A stretch of DNA of 6,803 bases from an uncultured bacterium (GCA_905215055.1 CAJMOH010000086.1:1-6803); one strand, 5' to 3'. Counted from the stretch's first letter, positions 1-6,059 are shown. Program-made: numbers and translations. Notes: generated by a model from the letters alone, not told the origin.

Positions 1-352
1 CGCCCTCGGGATTGATGGTGCGGTAATCCAGACCGTCAATATTGGTAACGGAAGCCACCAGGTCTGTGACCTTGCTCATCCGCTCCATTCCCTGGCGCAC
101 AGCTCTGGCAATGTACTCGGGGAACAGAGCGGCGCTGCCGGCGCTGGCAAAAAAGCGCTCCACCGGGTCGGAGCCCTCCCCGCTGACCTTGATGTCATAC
201 CGCTTCAGCTGCCGCTGGAAGGCGTCCAAGCCCTCCAGGGAAGTACCCCGGTAATTCTCCGAGCTGTCCAGCTCCTCCAGCACCTGGGTAAAGGTCTTTC
301 CGGGAACAGAATACATTCCCTTTTCCAGCGCGATGCTTTCAAATCGTGCCAT
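1..352 (-). CDS. phage major capsid protein, N-terminal part (partial)
   Basis: This gene would form the shell of the phage head. Only the first 117 residues are visible; it continues past the left edge. It opens MARFESIALEKGMYSVPG, then has an LEELDSSENYRGTSLEGLDAF-type segment (residues 25-45), SGEGSDPVERFF (57-68) and LFPEYIARAVRQGM (76-89). From memory these match capsid proteins annotated in clostridial gut prophages; this is recognition, not a search. The residue 20-60 part is probably an N-terminal arm or scaffold-like segment, and the LFPEY part probably begins the structured capsid domain (inference). The start is fixed by AGGAGG seven bases upstream of the ATG. It follows the putative cement gene by 20 bases, so the two are surely co-transcribed. 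Identity also rests on its position after portal and protease. Confidence 0.8.
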   Translation of the reverse strand, partial: MARFESIALEKGMYSVPGKTFTQVLEELDSSENYRGTSLEGLDAFQRQLKRYDIKVSGEGSDPVERFFASAGSAALFPEYIARAVRQGMERMSKVTDLVASVTNIDGLDYRTINPEG

Positions 353-372
353 ATGCTCTCCTCCTTTTTCTC

Positions 373-723
373 TCAGCAAAAGATTACGCCGCAGGTGCCT
401 GCGGCCGTGTCCACATCCACCACAATGCCGCCCCTGCCAGAACCGGCCGCCAGCTTTCCAGAGGCGTCCAGGGCAAGCTGGGCATAGCCCACCGCCATGT
501 CGTTATCGCAGGAAAACCGCATGTAGCCCGCCACCTGCACAGCGGCCAGGCCGTCCTCCACCCGCTGGACAATGCCCACCGGGGTGGTGCTGACAGGGCA
601 GGACTTTACCTTGCCGTTGCCGGAAAGGGCCGCGATGGTACCCGCTCCCACAGCCGGATTGCTGGAAGTATCCACCTCCAGGGTAATCACCTGTTCCGCC
701 ACGCCTTCATACGCTAGTTTCAT
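373..723 (-). CDS. putative phage capsid cement/decoration protein
   Basis: This 116-residue protein sits between the prohead protease and the major capsid gene, the usual place for a head decoration or cement protein. It has no signal peptide or membrane helix. It is rich in Gly, Ala and Val and seems to be mainly beta strand. The segment TTPVGIVQRVEDGLAAVQVAGY (about residues 46-67) and the later GYAQLALDASGKL (79-91) resemble the small beta-barrel capsid cement proteins (DUF2190-like) that bind the outer capsid surface. Cysteines at 42, 72, 111 and 116, the last being the final residue, are unusual for so short a protein. The ATG is preceded by AAAGGAG at a seven-base spacing. It lies 33 bases after the protease gene and 20 bases before the capsid gene. 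The function is inferred from position and composition; a generic head protein is the alternative. Confidence 0.55.
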   Translation of the reverse strand: MKLAYEGVAEQVITLEVDTSSNPAVGAGTIAALSGNGKVKSCPVSTTPVGIVQRVEDGLAAVQVAGYMRFSCDNDMAVGYAQLALDASGKLAAGSGRGGIVVDVDTAAGTCGVIFC

Positions 724-756
724 TGAGCTGCTCCTTTCTTTTTTAAATCACTGTTG

Positions 757-1701
757 TCAAATGCGAAATTCTCCGTTGTCCCCTGTGCTGTCCCGGCTTT
801 TCTCCGGGGCCAGCTGGGGCGTAAGGGGCATCCGCTTTCCCGCCATCTTCTCATAGGTCTGGGCCATCTGGGAAAGCTCCTCCACCGAAAGGCCCTTCAC
901 CGCCGACTCCATCACCGCCCGGGGCAGCTCTGGCTGAAGGATCGCGCTGTATTTCAGCACATCCCCCCGCAGCCTGTCCCGATAAAAGCTGCCCCAGTGC
1001 GCCTGGTCCTTCCATTCCCGCACCTGGCGCAGCAACTCTTGGGCCTGGGTCTTTGTCAGCCGCAGCCCTTCGTCTCCAGCGGATTGCAGGTATTTTTCCA
1101 CATCCACAGACATTCCTCCCTCATACTGCTTCACCACTCCCGCGGACCTCTGGGCAGGCACCGCCACAAAGGAGCATTCATAGGCGTCCACTGGGTCGCA
1201 GAGTACCCGGTGGCACCGCTTTCCCTGATAAGTCCGGCCCTTTACATGGCCGCACTGTTCCTTGCCGCAGATGGAACACACCGAGCGCCCCATGCTGCAC
1301 CCCACGCTGACCTCCTTGAGAATCCCGCTTTCAATCAGCTCGATAACCTCCTGGTTTTTCTCTGTTCGAGGCAGATAGGCCTTGGCGGTGAGCTTTGTGT
1401 ACACCTCCCCGGCCTGGGTGACGCGCTCCGGCTCTGTCTCCAGGGCTGTGTCATAGATCCGGGCGGTCTGCCCCAGGGCGCTGCGCTGGTGGTCAAACAG
1501 GCAGGTCTTGCCCAAAAACAGCTCTCGCAGGCCCTCCAGCGCCTCCAGGGAAAACCGTTCCCAATCCCGATCCACCTGGTTGTCGCACAGCACCAGGGAA
1601 AAGGCATACACCTCCTCCGGGGCGTAGATCCGCCTGGTGTAGCGGTTGATCTTTTCCATCTCCGGGGCCAAAAGCCCCTTCCTCACAATCCCTTCCTTCA
1701 T
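757..1701 (-). CDS. HK97-type prohead protease with cysteine cluster and helical C-terminal extension
   Basis: Likely the maturation protease (peptidase S78/U35-like) that cleaves capsid and scaffold during head assembly. The 314-residue protein has the family pattern: a His in CLFDHQRSALG (His71), a Ser in LKEVSVGCSMG (Ser132), and a closing strand DAYECSFVAVPAQ (172-184) like the family's E-x-S-x-V-x-x-PA. His71 and Ser132 are the best catalytic candidates. An insert after the Ser strand holds Cys142, Cys145, Cys150 and His152 (CSICGKEQCGH), followed by Cys163, His164 and Cys168. This looks like a metal site and is absent from classical members. Residues about 195-295 are charged and helical and may act as a scaffold, since no separate scaffold gene is seen before the capsid gene. 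Its ATG overlaps the portal stop (ATGA), and AAAGGAGG lies just upstream, so translation is probably coupled. Length is greater than the roughly 200 residues of the minimal family. Confidence 0.78.
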   Translation of the reverse strand: MKEGIVRKGLLAPEMEKINRYTRRIYAPEEVYAFSLVLCDNQVDRDWERFSLEALEGLRELFLGKTCLFDHQRSALGQTARIYDTALETEPERVTQAGEVYTKLTAKAYLPRTEKNQEVIELIESGILKEVSVGCSMGRSVCSICGKEQCGHVKGRTYQGKRCHRVLCDPVDAYECSFVAVPAQRSAGVVKQYEGGMSVDVEKYLQSAGDEGLRLTKTQAQELLRQVREWKDQAHWGSFYRDRLRGDVLKYSAILQPELPRAVMESAVKGLSVEELSQMAQTYEKMAGKRMPLTPQLAPEKSRDSTGDNGEFRI

Positions 1702-2807
1702 GGCTCCTCCTTTCGCTCCAGCTCTCGTGCCTGGGCGTTCAAATACCGGGCGTTGGCGTGGTCCACCTCGTCCTGCATGGTGATCTCATCCCACTCCACC
1801 CCCACCTCCGGGGCATAGCCCGCCAGAGTGAGCCAAGTGGAGCAAATCCGCCGGACAACCGGGGTGAGCACTCGCCGGTAGGCATCCAGCTCGCTGGTGA
1901 GCATGTCCGCCTGCTGGCTGGACATCCGCTCGGTAGAGGACCAGGAAAGCCCCAGCAGAAAGGGCGGCACGCCCAGCTTGGCCACAATCTGCTCCAGCAT
2001 CTGGCGCACCGGCACGTCGCTGTCCAAAATCTGGTTGTCCGCGCCAATGGCCCGGATGGACACGTCCCCCACCGCCACAAAGTCGTTGACTTCGCCAGCA
2101 CGCATGGCCCGCTTCCACTCCTCCGCCATCTGGCGCGCCCGCTCTCCGGCGTACATGCCCGCGGGGTCCGGCTTGCAGGTGACGGCAAACCGCACGTTTC
2201 CCAGCCTGTCCCAGTTTACGCCCAAGGTCTTGTAGACCTTCAGCAGAATCTCGCTGACAAAGGGCAGCCCCCGCAGCAGCGAAGTCCCCCGCACGGACCC
2301 GGCCTCTGGATTCAGGGCGGAAACCAGCAGCAGCTGGGGATAGGGGCAGCACCGCCTTTTTGACCCGTCCCACACGGAGACCCTCACCTCCAAGGGGCCG
2401 GCCTGCTCCAGCTCCACGCTGTCCAGAGAGGCGTTGTACAGAGCGGCCACCTGGCCGCTCCCCAGCACCATCTCCCCCACCGCGTTGCCATAGGTCAGCA
2501 GCTGCTCGAAGTACACCCCCAGAAAAGCGTCAATCCCCCGCTCGGTGGCGTTTACCTGCACATTCTCCAAAAAACGCCGCAGGCCTTCCTGGGCCTGGGG
2601 ATCGGGACATTCCACCTGAAAGCTTCCCAGCAGCCGGCGCAGCTTGTTGATGGAGGCGTCGATAATCGGCACGCACTCCCGCAAGGCCCGGTAAAGCGCC
2701 CTCTCCCCAGGACCGGGAGAGCGGCTCCGCTCCAGATGAAAGGACTCCTCCGGGCGGGTTTGCACACACAAAGCCGCCGTCTGTTCCTTTTTTCGGAATC
2801 CCAGCAT
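1698..2807 (-). CDS. phage portal protein
   Basis: Portal proteins form the ring at one capsid vertex through which DNA is packaged and to which the tail attaches. This 369-residue protein shows the pattern of HK97-like portals: a conserved YGNAVGEMVL segment (106-115), GTSLLRGLPF (174-183) in the wing/stem part, the strongly conserved LGVPPFLLGLS (278-288), then SSTERMSSQQADMLTSELDAYRR-type helix (290-312) and a C-terminal WDEITMQDEVDHANARY region (339-355). Its length is slightly short but normal for the family. The start is supported by AAAGGAGG five bases before the ATG. It is the first gene of the visible head module and overlaps the protease start by four bases. A terminase large subunit would normally precede it; none is present. 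No convincing minus-strand promoter was found in the 251 bases upstream. Confidence 0.9.
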   Translation of the reverse strand: MLGFRKKEQTAALCVQTRPEESFHLERSRSPGPGERALYRALRECVPIIDASINKLRRLLGSFQVECPDPQAQEGLRRFLENVQVNATERGIDAFLGVYFEQLLTYGNAVGEMVLGSGQVAALYNASLDSVELEQAGPLEVRVSVWDGSKRRCCPYPQLLLVSALNPEAGSVRGTSLLRGLPFVSEILLKVYKTLGVNWDRLGNVRFAVTCKPDPAGMYAGERARQMAEEWKRAMRAGEVNDFVAVGDVSIRAIGADNQILDSDVPVRQMLEQIVAKLGVPPFLLGLSWSSTERMSSQQADMLTSELDAYRRVLTPVVRRICSTWLTLAGYAPEVGVEWDEITMQDEVDHANARYLNAQARELERKEEP

Positions 2808-2873
2808 TGTTTCCTCCTTTCTGAAAGAAGGCTCTTTGAAAAACCTCCTTCCATCCCCCCCTACAAAACGGGA

Positions 2874-2901
2874 AAAAGTTGCCCTCTAGAGGACAACTTT
2901 T
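2874..2901 (-). terminator. terminator-like palindrome upstream of portal gene
   Basis: The arms AAAAGTTG and CAACTTTT flank the palindromic core CCTCTAGAGG, with one non-matching pair (2882/2893). In minus-strand RNA that pair is a U-G wobble, giving a near-continuous stem ending in CAACUUUUU. In plus-strand RNA it is a C-A mismatch. The structure therefore favours minus-strand transcripts and looks like an intrinsic terminator with a short U tract (interrupted by CCCG). It lies 67 bases upstream of the portal ATG and has no minus-strand gene before it in this window. Alternatives are an attenuator in the portal leader, a relic of a lost gene, or a symmetric protein-binding site. Confidence 0.5.
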
Positions 2902-2962
2902 CGAAAATTTTTGAAAAAAATCTTTCAGTCTTTAATTTTATCTTACTAAACCGGCCCTCGGG

Positions 2963-2991
2963 TTGATTTTCAAATACTGGTAGTGTAAGAT
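2963..2991 (+). promoter_or_regulatory. sigma-A-type promoter for the TM2 genes
   Basis: A -35 hexamer TTGATT (2963-2968) and a -10 hexamer TAAGAT (2986-2991) are separated by exactly 17 bases. Each differs from the Firmicutes consensus at only one or two positions. Transcription would start near 2998, giving a leader of about 60 bases before the ATG at 3059. A small hairpin (CGGTT/AACCG, 3012-3026) lies in that leader. No operator or riboswitch is recognised. Confidence 0.62.
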
Positions 2992-3041
2992 AAGGACAGA
3001 GAGAAGAAAAGCGGTTTCGCGAACCGATGGAATACACTGGG

Positions 3042-3047
3042 AAAGGA
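3042..3047 (+). promoter_or_regulatory. ribosome binding site of first TM2 gene, long spacing
   Basis: AAAGGA at 3042-3047 is the only plausible Shine-Dalgarno site and lies 11 bases before the ATG at 3059, longer than the 5-8 bases seen at the other genes here. No other in-frame start codon exists between the predicted transcription start and 3059, so this start is effectively forced. Initiation may be weaker than for the second TM2 gene. Confidence 0.5.
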
Positions 3048-3058
3048 ATGGTACTACT

Positions 3059-3391
3059 ATGCCTGACTATTACAACTACAACCAAAATTCCGGCCAGCAG
3101 CCCATGTACAACCCGCCCCAATATCAGCCCCAGGCCGGCATGGACCCTCCTCCCGGCTACATCCAGAAAAGCCGCATGGCCGCAGGAATTCTGGCCATCC
3201 TGCTGGGTACCTATGGCATTCACAGCTTCTATCTGGGAAACACCTCCCGGGGGCTGCTGCAGCTGCTGCTCAGCCTGTTCACCTGCGGCATTGGCGCCAT
3301 TGTCATGTTCATCTGGGGCATTGTGGACGGCGTGCGTATTTTGGACGGACGCATCAACACGGACGCCAACGGCGTATTCTTAAAGGACTAA
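3059..3391 (+). CDS. TM2-domain membrane protein (short paralog)
   Basis: A 110-residue protein with a Tyr/Pro/Gln-rich N-terminus (residues 1-34, with YNPPQYQPQ) followed by a TM2 domain (about 36-96). The domain shows the family pattern: KSRMAAGILAILLG as first helix, the turn GIHSFYLG (53-60), QLLLSLFTCGIGAIVMFIWGIVDGVRIL as second helix, and an Asp in IWGIVD (residue 90). TM2 proteins are small two-helix inner-membrane proteins whose role in bacteria is mostly unknown. No signal peptide precedes the domain, so the soluble tail is probably cytoplasmic (inference). A promoter lies 68 bases upstream of the start. The stop is 31 bases before the next TM2 gene, a longer paralog with the same domain and the same closing pattern (GVFLKD here, GVILRD there). 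The two form an operon and probably arose by duplication. The ATG at 3027 lies in another frame and is not used. Confidence 0.88.
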   Translation: MPDYYNYNQNSGQQPMYNPPQYQPQAGMDPPPGYIQKSRMAAGILAILLGTYGIHSFYLGNTSRGLLQLLLSLFTCGIGAIVMFIWGIVDGVRILDGRINTDANGVFLKD

Positions 3392-3422
3392 ACACCACCC
3401 TCTTGCGAAAAGGAGAAACAGT

Positions 3423-4094
3423 ATGACAGATTTTGACAACAAAGGGCTGCAAGACCAAACACCTTCCGTCCAGAAGCCGGAGGAGCCTTCTCCAGAGCAG
3501 GCCGCGCCTGCTGTGCCGCCTGTTCAGGAGGAACCCGCCCCGCAGCCCGCTTCTTCTCAAGGGGAGGCGCCCGCCGGCCGGGTCCCCCACTTGACCTTTG
3601 ATCCCAACGAGGCCGACCCCTTCCAGGGCGACCCGTTCCACACTCCCGAGCCGCCCCGGGCGCCGGAGCCGCCCCGTCCCGAGCCGGACTATCAGCAGGC
3701 TCCCTCCTATGAGCAGCCCCAGTATGGCGCTCCTCAATACGGCGCGCCGCAGTACGGCTCCACCCAGTATCAGCCTCCGCAGTACACGCAGCAGCCCCAG
3801 CAGACCTACTATCAGCCCCAATACACCGTGCCTCCGGCTGGATACAATCAAAAAAGCCGTCTGGCGGCCGGCCTTCTGGGAATCCTGCTTGGCTGTCTGG
3901 GCGTCCACAACTTCTATCTGGGCTTTACCACCCGAGGCGTTGTCCAGCTGCTGGTCTCCCTCATTGGCGGAATCTTCACCTGCGGCATGGCCACCATCGC
4001 CATTGCGATTTGGGGATTTATTGAAGGCGTTCTCCTTCTCTCTGCCTCTCCCTCCCGCATGTACGACGGCCACGGAGTGATCCTGCGAGATTGA
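3423..4094 (+). CDS. TM2-domain membrane protein with proline-rich repeat leader (long paralog)
   Basis: This 223-residue protein has a long disordered leader (1-142), rich in Pro, Glu and Gln, then a TM2 domain (about 143-206). The leader starts acidic with many EEPxP stretches and ends with Gln/Tyr-rich repeats (PQYGA, PQYGA, PQYGS and degenerate copies, residues 99-123). The domain reads QKSRLAAGLLGILLG, then GVHNFYLG (160-167), then a second helix through IAIAIWGFIEG, where Glu201 stands at the place of the Asp in its neighbour. The tail MYDGHGVILRD matches the end of the first paralog. AAAAGGAG lies seven bases before the ATG. The gene is 31 bases downstream of the first TM2 gene and is followed by a strong terminator, so the pair is a two-gene operon. 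Function is unknown; the leader could bind partner proteins or form a low-complexity cytoplasmic tail (inference). Confidence 0.87.
   Translation: MTDFDNKGLQDQTPSVQKPEEPSPEQAAPAVPPVQEEPAPQPASSQGEAPAGRVPHLTFDPNEADPFQGDPFHTPEPPRAPEPPRPEPDYQQAPSYEQPQYGAPQYGAPQYGSTQYQPPQYTQQPQQTYYQPQYTVPPAGYNQKSRLAAGLLGILLGCLGVHNFYLGFTTRGVVQLLVSLIGGIFTCGMATIAIAIWGFIEGVLLLSASPSRMYDGHGVILRD
3717..3791 (+). repeat. pentapeptide-coding tandem repeat (PQYGA-like)
   Basis: Five 15-base units encode PQYGA, PQYGA, PQYGS, TQYQP and PQYTQ within the leader of the long TM2 paralog. The first three are close copies at the DNA level with synonymous changes (for example GGCGCT, GGCGCG, GGCTCC). The later ones keep only the Gln-Tyr core, and further Gln-Tyr pairs follow to about residue 134. 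The unit is in frame, so gain or loss of copies would change leader length without breaking the gene. Confidence 0.7.
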
Positions 4095-4114
4095 CAAACT
4101 TCCTTTACAGCATG

Positions 4115-4146
4115 AAAAAGGGCGGCTCCAAGGAGCCGCCCTTTTT
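4115..4146 (+). terminator. intrinsic terminator after the TM2 operon
   Basis: A perfect stem GGGCGGCTCC / GGAGCCGCCC (4120-4129 and 4132-4141) is flanked by AAAAA before and TTTTT after. It begins 20 bases past the stop codon of the second TM2 gene. The A and T runs make it work in principle in both directions, so it may also stop leftover transcription from the convergent transporter operon. Confidence 0.92.
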
Positions 4147-4170
4147 CACCCGGCGATTGCCGCAAAGCAA

Positions 4171-4200
4171 GAAAATCCCCCGGTATGCCGGGGGATTTTC
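4171..4200 (-). terminator. intrinsic terminator of the sugar ABC transporter operon
   Basis: A perfect 13-base-pair stem, GAAAATCCCCCGG against CCGGGGGATTTTC, with a four-base loop TATG. It starts 30 bases past the stop codon of the last permease gene on the minus strand. The AT-rich ends of the stem give U runs on both strands, so it may be bidirectional. It stands back to back with the TM2 terminator. Confidence 0.88.
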
Positions 4201-4230
4201 CTTTATGAATCTAGGAGTTAATAACAGCGA

Positions 4231-5118
4231 TTATTCCTTCACCGCGCCCAGCGTAATGCCGTTGACGAAGTACTTTTGCAGGAAGGGGTAGACAATCAGC
4301 AGGGGAATCATGGCGATGAACACCTTGGCAGCCTCCAAGGACTTGTTGGACTGCTCCGCCAGTCTCTGGTACTGCTCCGCGGTCATGGTAACGCCGGCGG
4401 GAATCTGCACCACAATCTGCTTGATATAGGTTTGCAGAGGATACATGTCCTCCCGCTGCATCAGCACCAAGCCCTGGAAGAATTCGTTCCAGTAGCCCAC
4501 AGAGGTGAACAGCACCACCGTAGCAATAACGGGAACCGAGCAAGGCACCACGATCTGCCACAGGATACGCCAGGGTCCGGCGCCGTCGATGGCGGCAGCC
4601 TCTTCCAAGTCGTTGGGCAGGTTGCGGAAGAAATTCATCAGCAAGATCACGTTAAACACCGGCACGCTGCCAGCCAGAACCAGAGCGGCCATGGTATTCA
4701 GCAGGTTATAGCTCTTCACAGTGATAAACCAGGGAATTGTGCCGCCGCTGAACAGCATGCAGAAGATTAAGATCCACATGAATATGTTCCGGGGCGCGTA
4801 CTGGCGCTTGTTCTTGGACAGCGGATAGGCCATCATAATGATAACCACCATGGTAAAGACCGTGCCAAAAAGCACCCGCTGCACGGAAATTCCAAAGGAA
4901 TTCCAGAAGGCGTCATCACCCATAATCAGGCTGTACGCATTTCCGTTGACACCCACAGGCCAGAAGGTCACCTGGCCGGAAGCCACAGCGCTTTTATTGG
5001 AAATGGACACGCACAGAGTGTACCACAGGGGATACAAACAGCTGATCGCCAGAATCGCGAGGATGATCACATTGATAACATCGAACAGTCTGGAACCAAA
5101 GGTTTTGTTTTCTACCAT
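4231..5118 (-). CDS. carbohydrate ABC transporter permease, LplC/YtcP (MalG-like) type
   Basis: One of two membrane subunits of a sugar importer. The 295-residue protein has about six membrane helices (roughly 12-34, 74-98, 110-126, 140-163, 192-212, 263-284). It carries the EAA loop EEAAAIDGAGPWRILWQIVVP (172-192), where the ATPase docks. The region QTYIKQIVVQ (229-238) and the C-terminal end NGITLGAVKE are typical of the CUT1 subgroup that includes LplC and YtcP, which take up oligosaccharides or polysaccharide fragments. Length is normal. AGGAGG lies eight bases before the ATG. It follows the LplB-type permease by 17 bases in the same operon and is the last gene before the terminator. The exact substrate cannot be told. 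No ATPase gene follows, so a shared MsmX-like ATPase is likely (inference from related systems). Confidence 0.93.
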   Translation of the reverse strand: MVENKTFGSRLFDVINVIILAILAISCLYPLWYTLCVSISNKSAVASGQVTFWPVGVNGNAYSLIMGDDAFWNSFGISVQRVLFGTVFTMVVIIMMAYPLSKNKRQYAPRNIFMWILIFCMLFSGGTIPWFITVKSYNLLNTMAALVLAGSVPVFNVILLMNFFRNLPNDLEEAAAIDGAGPWRILWQIVVPCSVPVIATVVLFTSVGYWNEFFQGLVLMQREDMYPLQTYIKQIVVQIPAGVTMTAEQYQRLAEQSNKSLEAAKVFIAMIPLLIVYPFLQKYFVNGITLGAVKE

Positions 5119-5135
5119 ATGTGACGCCTCCTCTC

Positions 5136-6059
5136 TTAAAAGATGGTGTAGTCGGCGAACTTATAGGCCAGCACATAAGAAACAGTAATCAGCGTAAAGC
5201 TGACCACAGACTTGAACAGGCCCACGGCAGTTGCCAAAGAATACTGCATGTTGGTAATGCCGATCCGGTACACATAGGTGTCGATAATGTCGCCGGTGGA
5301 ATAGGTCACGGCGGAGTACATGTTGAACACCTGGTCGAAGCCGGCGTTCAGCACGTTGCCCATGGCCAGGGTCGCCAGCAGCACCACGGTGGGAATCAGA
5401 GACGGAATGGTGATGCTCTTGATGGACTGCCAGCGAGAGGCGCCGTCAATAGCCGCGGCTTCATAGAGGTTGGGGCTGATGCCCGTTAGCGCCGCCAGAT
5501 AAATCACCGCGTTGTAACCAAATTCCTTCCACACGTCGGTGCCAATCATAAAGCCCTGGAACAGACTGGGATCGTTCAGCCACATCTTCGGCTCCGCTCC
5601 AAAAAGACCGGTAATCTGATTGAAAATGCCGAAATAGCCAAAGATGTTCATGCAGATGTTCGCCAGAATAACCCAGGAGATAAAGTGGGGCAGGTACACA
5701 ATGGTCTGCACCACCTTCTTGTAGCCAACGTTCTTACACTCGTTCAGCAGGATGGCGAACACCAGCGGCACCACAATGTTCAAAATCAGCTTGCCAATGG
5801 CAATCACCAGGGTGTTTCGAATAATCCGGGGAACGTCGCCCATTCGAGTCAGGTAGATAAAGTTGTCCAGGCCCACCCACTCCGAGCCAAAAATACCCTT
5901 GCCGGGGTTAAAATTCTGAAAGGCCATGACAATGCCCACCATAGGCACAATGCTAAACAGAATCAGCCACACAAAGCCGGGGATCATCATCAGAGTATAA
6001 TGAAAGCTAACCGGCAGCGACCGTCTTTTCTTCACGGCGGTTTGACCATGATCAGCCAT
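5136..6059 (-). CDS. carbohydrate ABC transporter permease, LplB (MalF-like) type
   Basis: The partner membrane subunit, 307 residues, with a basic cytoplasmic start (KKRRS, 10-14) and about six helices (for example 20-48, 80-106, 117-145, 173-194, 221-240, 275-300). Marker segments are WVGLDNF (61-67), the EAA loop YEAAAIDGASRWQSIKSITIP (199-219), and FDQVFNMYSAVTYSTGDIIDTYVYRIG (241-267), which is characteristic of LplB-type permeases. The protein ends with KFADYTIF, also usual for the group. AAGGAGG lies eight bases before the ATG. It is preceded by a 147-base gap with a stem-loop that separates it from the solute-binding protein gene, and followed 17 bases later by the second permease. 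The two permeases would form the heterodimeric channel. The substrate is unknown. Confidence 0.93.
   Translation of the reverse strand: MADHGQTAVKKRRSLPVSFHYTLMMIPGFVWLILFSIVPMVGIVMAFQNFNPGKGIFGSEWVGLDNFIYLTRMGDVPRIIRNTLVIAIGKLILNIVVPLVFAILLNECKNVGYKKVVQTIVYLPHFISWVILANICMNIFGYFGIFNQITGLFGAEPKMWLNDPSLFQGFMIGTDVWKEFGYNAVIYLAALTGISPNLYEAAAIDGASRWQSIKSITIPSLIPTVVLLATLAMGNVLNAGFDQVFNMYSAVTYSTGDIIDTYVYRIGITNMQYSLATAVGLFKSVVSFTLITVSYVLAYKFADYTIF

Larger units (their letters stand above)
1..2807 (-). mobile_element. prophage or prophage-remnant head module
   Basis: Four consecutive minus-strand genes read as portal, prohead protease, putative cement protein and major capsid protein, the usual order of an HK97-like head module. 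All four reading frames are open and well spaced, and each has a strong ribosome binding site, so no decay is visible. The module runs off the left edge of the window. At its right (upstream) end no small or large terminase gene is found; the next genes are divergent TM2-domain membrane proteins that look chromosomal. No integrase, repressor or obvious att repeat is seen. The right edge is placed at the portal start codon, but the true boundary could lie up to about position 2960. It may be a prophage end, a decayed prophage, or a retained (domesticated) capsid cluster; the sequence does not decide. Confidence 0.72.

Noticed and set aside
754..1818. A 354-codon open frame on the plus strand opposite the protease gene
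   Set aside because: It lies antisense to a gene with clear family motifs. Its protein is rich in His, Leu, Pro and Gln with no recognisable domain, as expected from the complement of a GC-rich gene, and it extends antisense into the portal gene.
2552..2854. A 100-codon minus-strand frame starting upstream of the portal gene
   Set aside because: It overlaps the portal start in another frame and has no recognisable content. An extra AAGGAGG at 2844-2850 lies downstream of its start and is not followed at proper spacing by any start codon.
2940..2990. A minus-strand promoter for the head genes (TTGAAA then an AT-rich stretch)
   Set aside because: No -10 box at a 16-18 base distance matches well; TTTAGT or TTAGTA are poor. 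It may exist, but the sequence does not support it.
3012..3026. A riboswitch or T-box in the TM2 leader
   Set aside because: Only one five-pair hairpin fits in a leader of about 60 bases. This is too short and simple for any known riboswitch class.
2808..3058. A prophage attachment site
   Set aside because: No tRNA end, integrase or repeated core can be seen, and the other end of the element is outside the window. A short shared string (CCCTCGGG, at 4-10 and about 2955-2962) is inside the capsid gene at one copy and is most likely chance.
3027..3383. A 118-codon plus-strand frame starting at an earlier ATG over the first TM2 gene
   Set aside because: It is in a different frame from the TM2 domain and gives a Thr/Pro/Cys-rich sequence without family features. 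The frame starting at 3059 gives the TM2 pattern.
3354..4097. A 247-codon open frame on the minus strand opposite the second TM2 gene
   Set aside because: The protein is an Arg/Leu/Gly-rich low-complexity shadow of the proline-rich coding strand. No ribosome binding site or known domain supports it, and the plus-strand TM2 domain is unmistakable.
4091..4291. A 66-codon plus-strand frame across the two terminators
   Set aside because: It reads through both terminator stems and into the antisense of the permease gene. No ribosome binding site precedes it.
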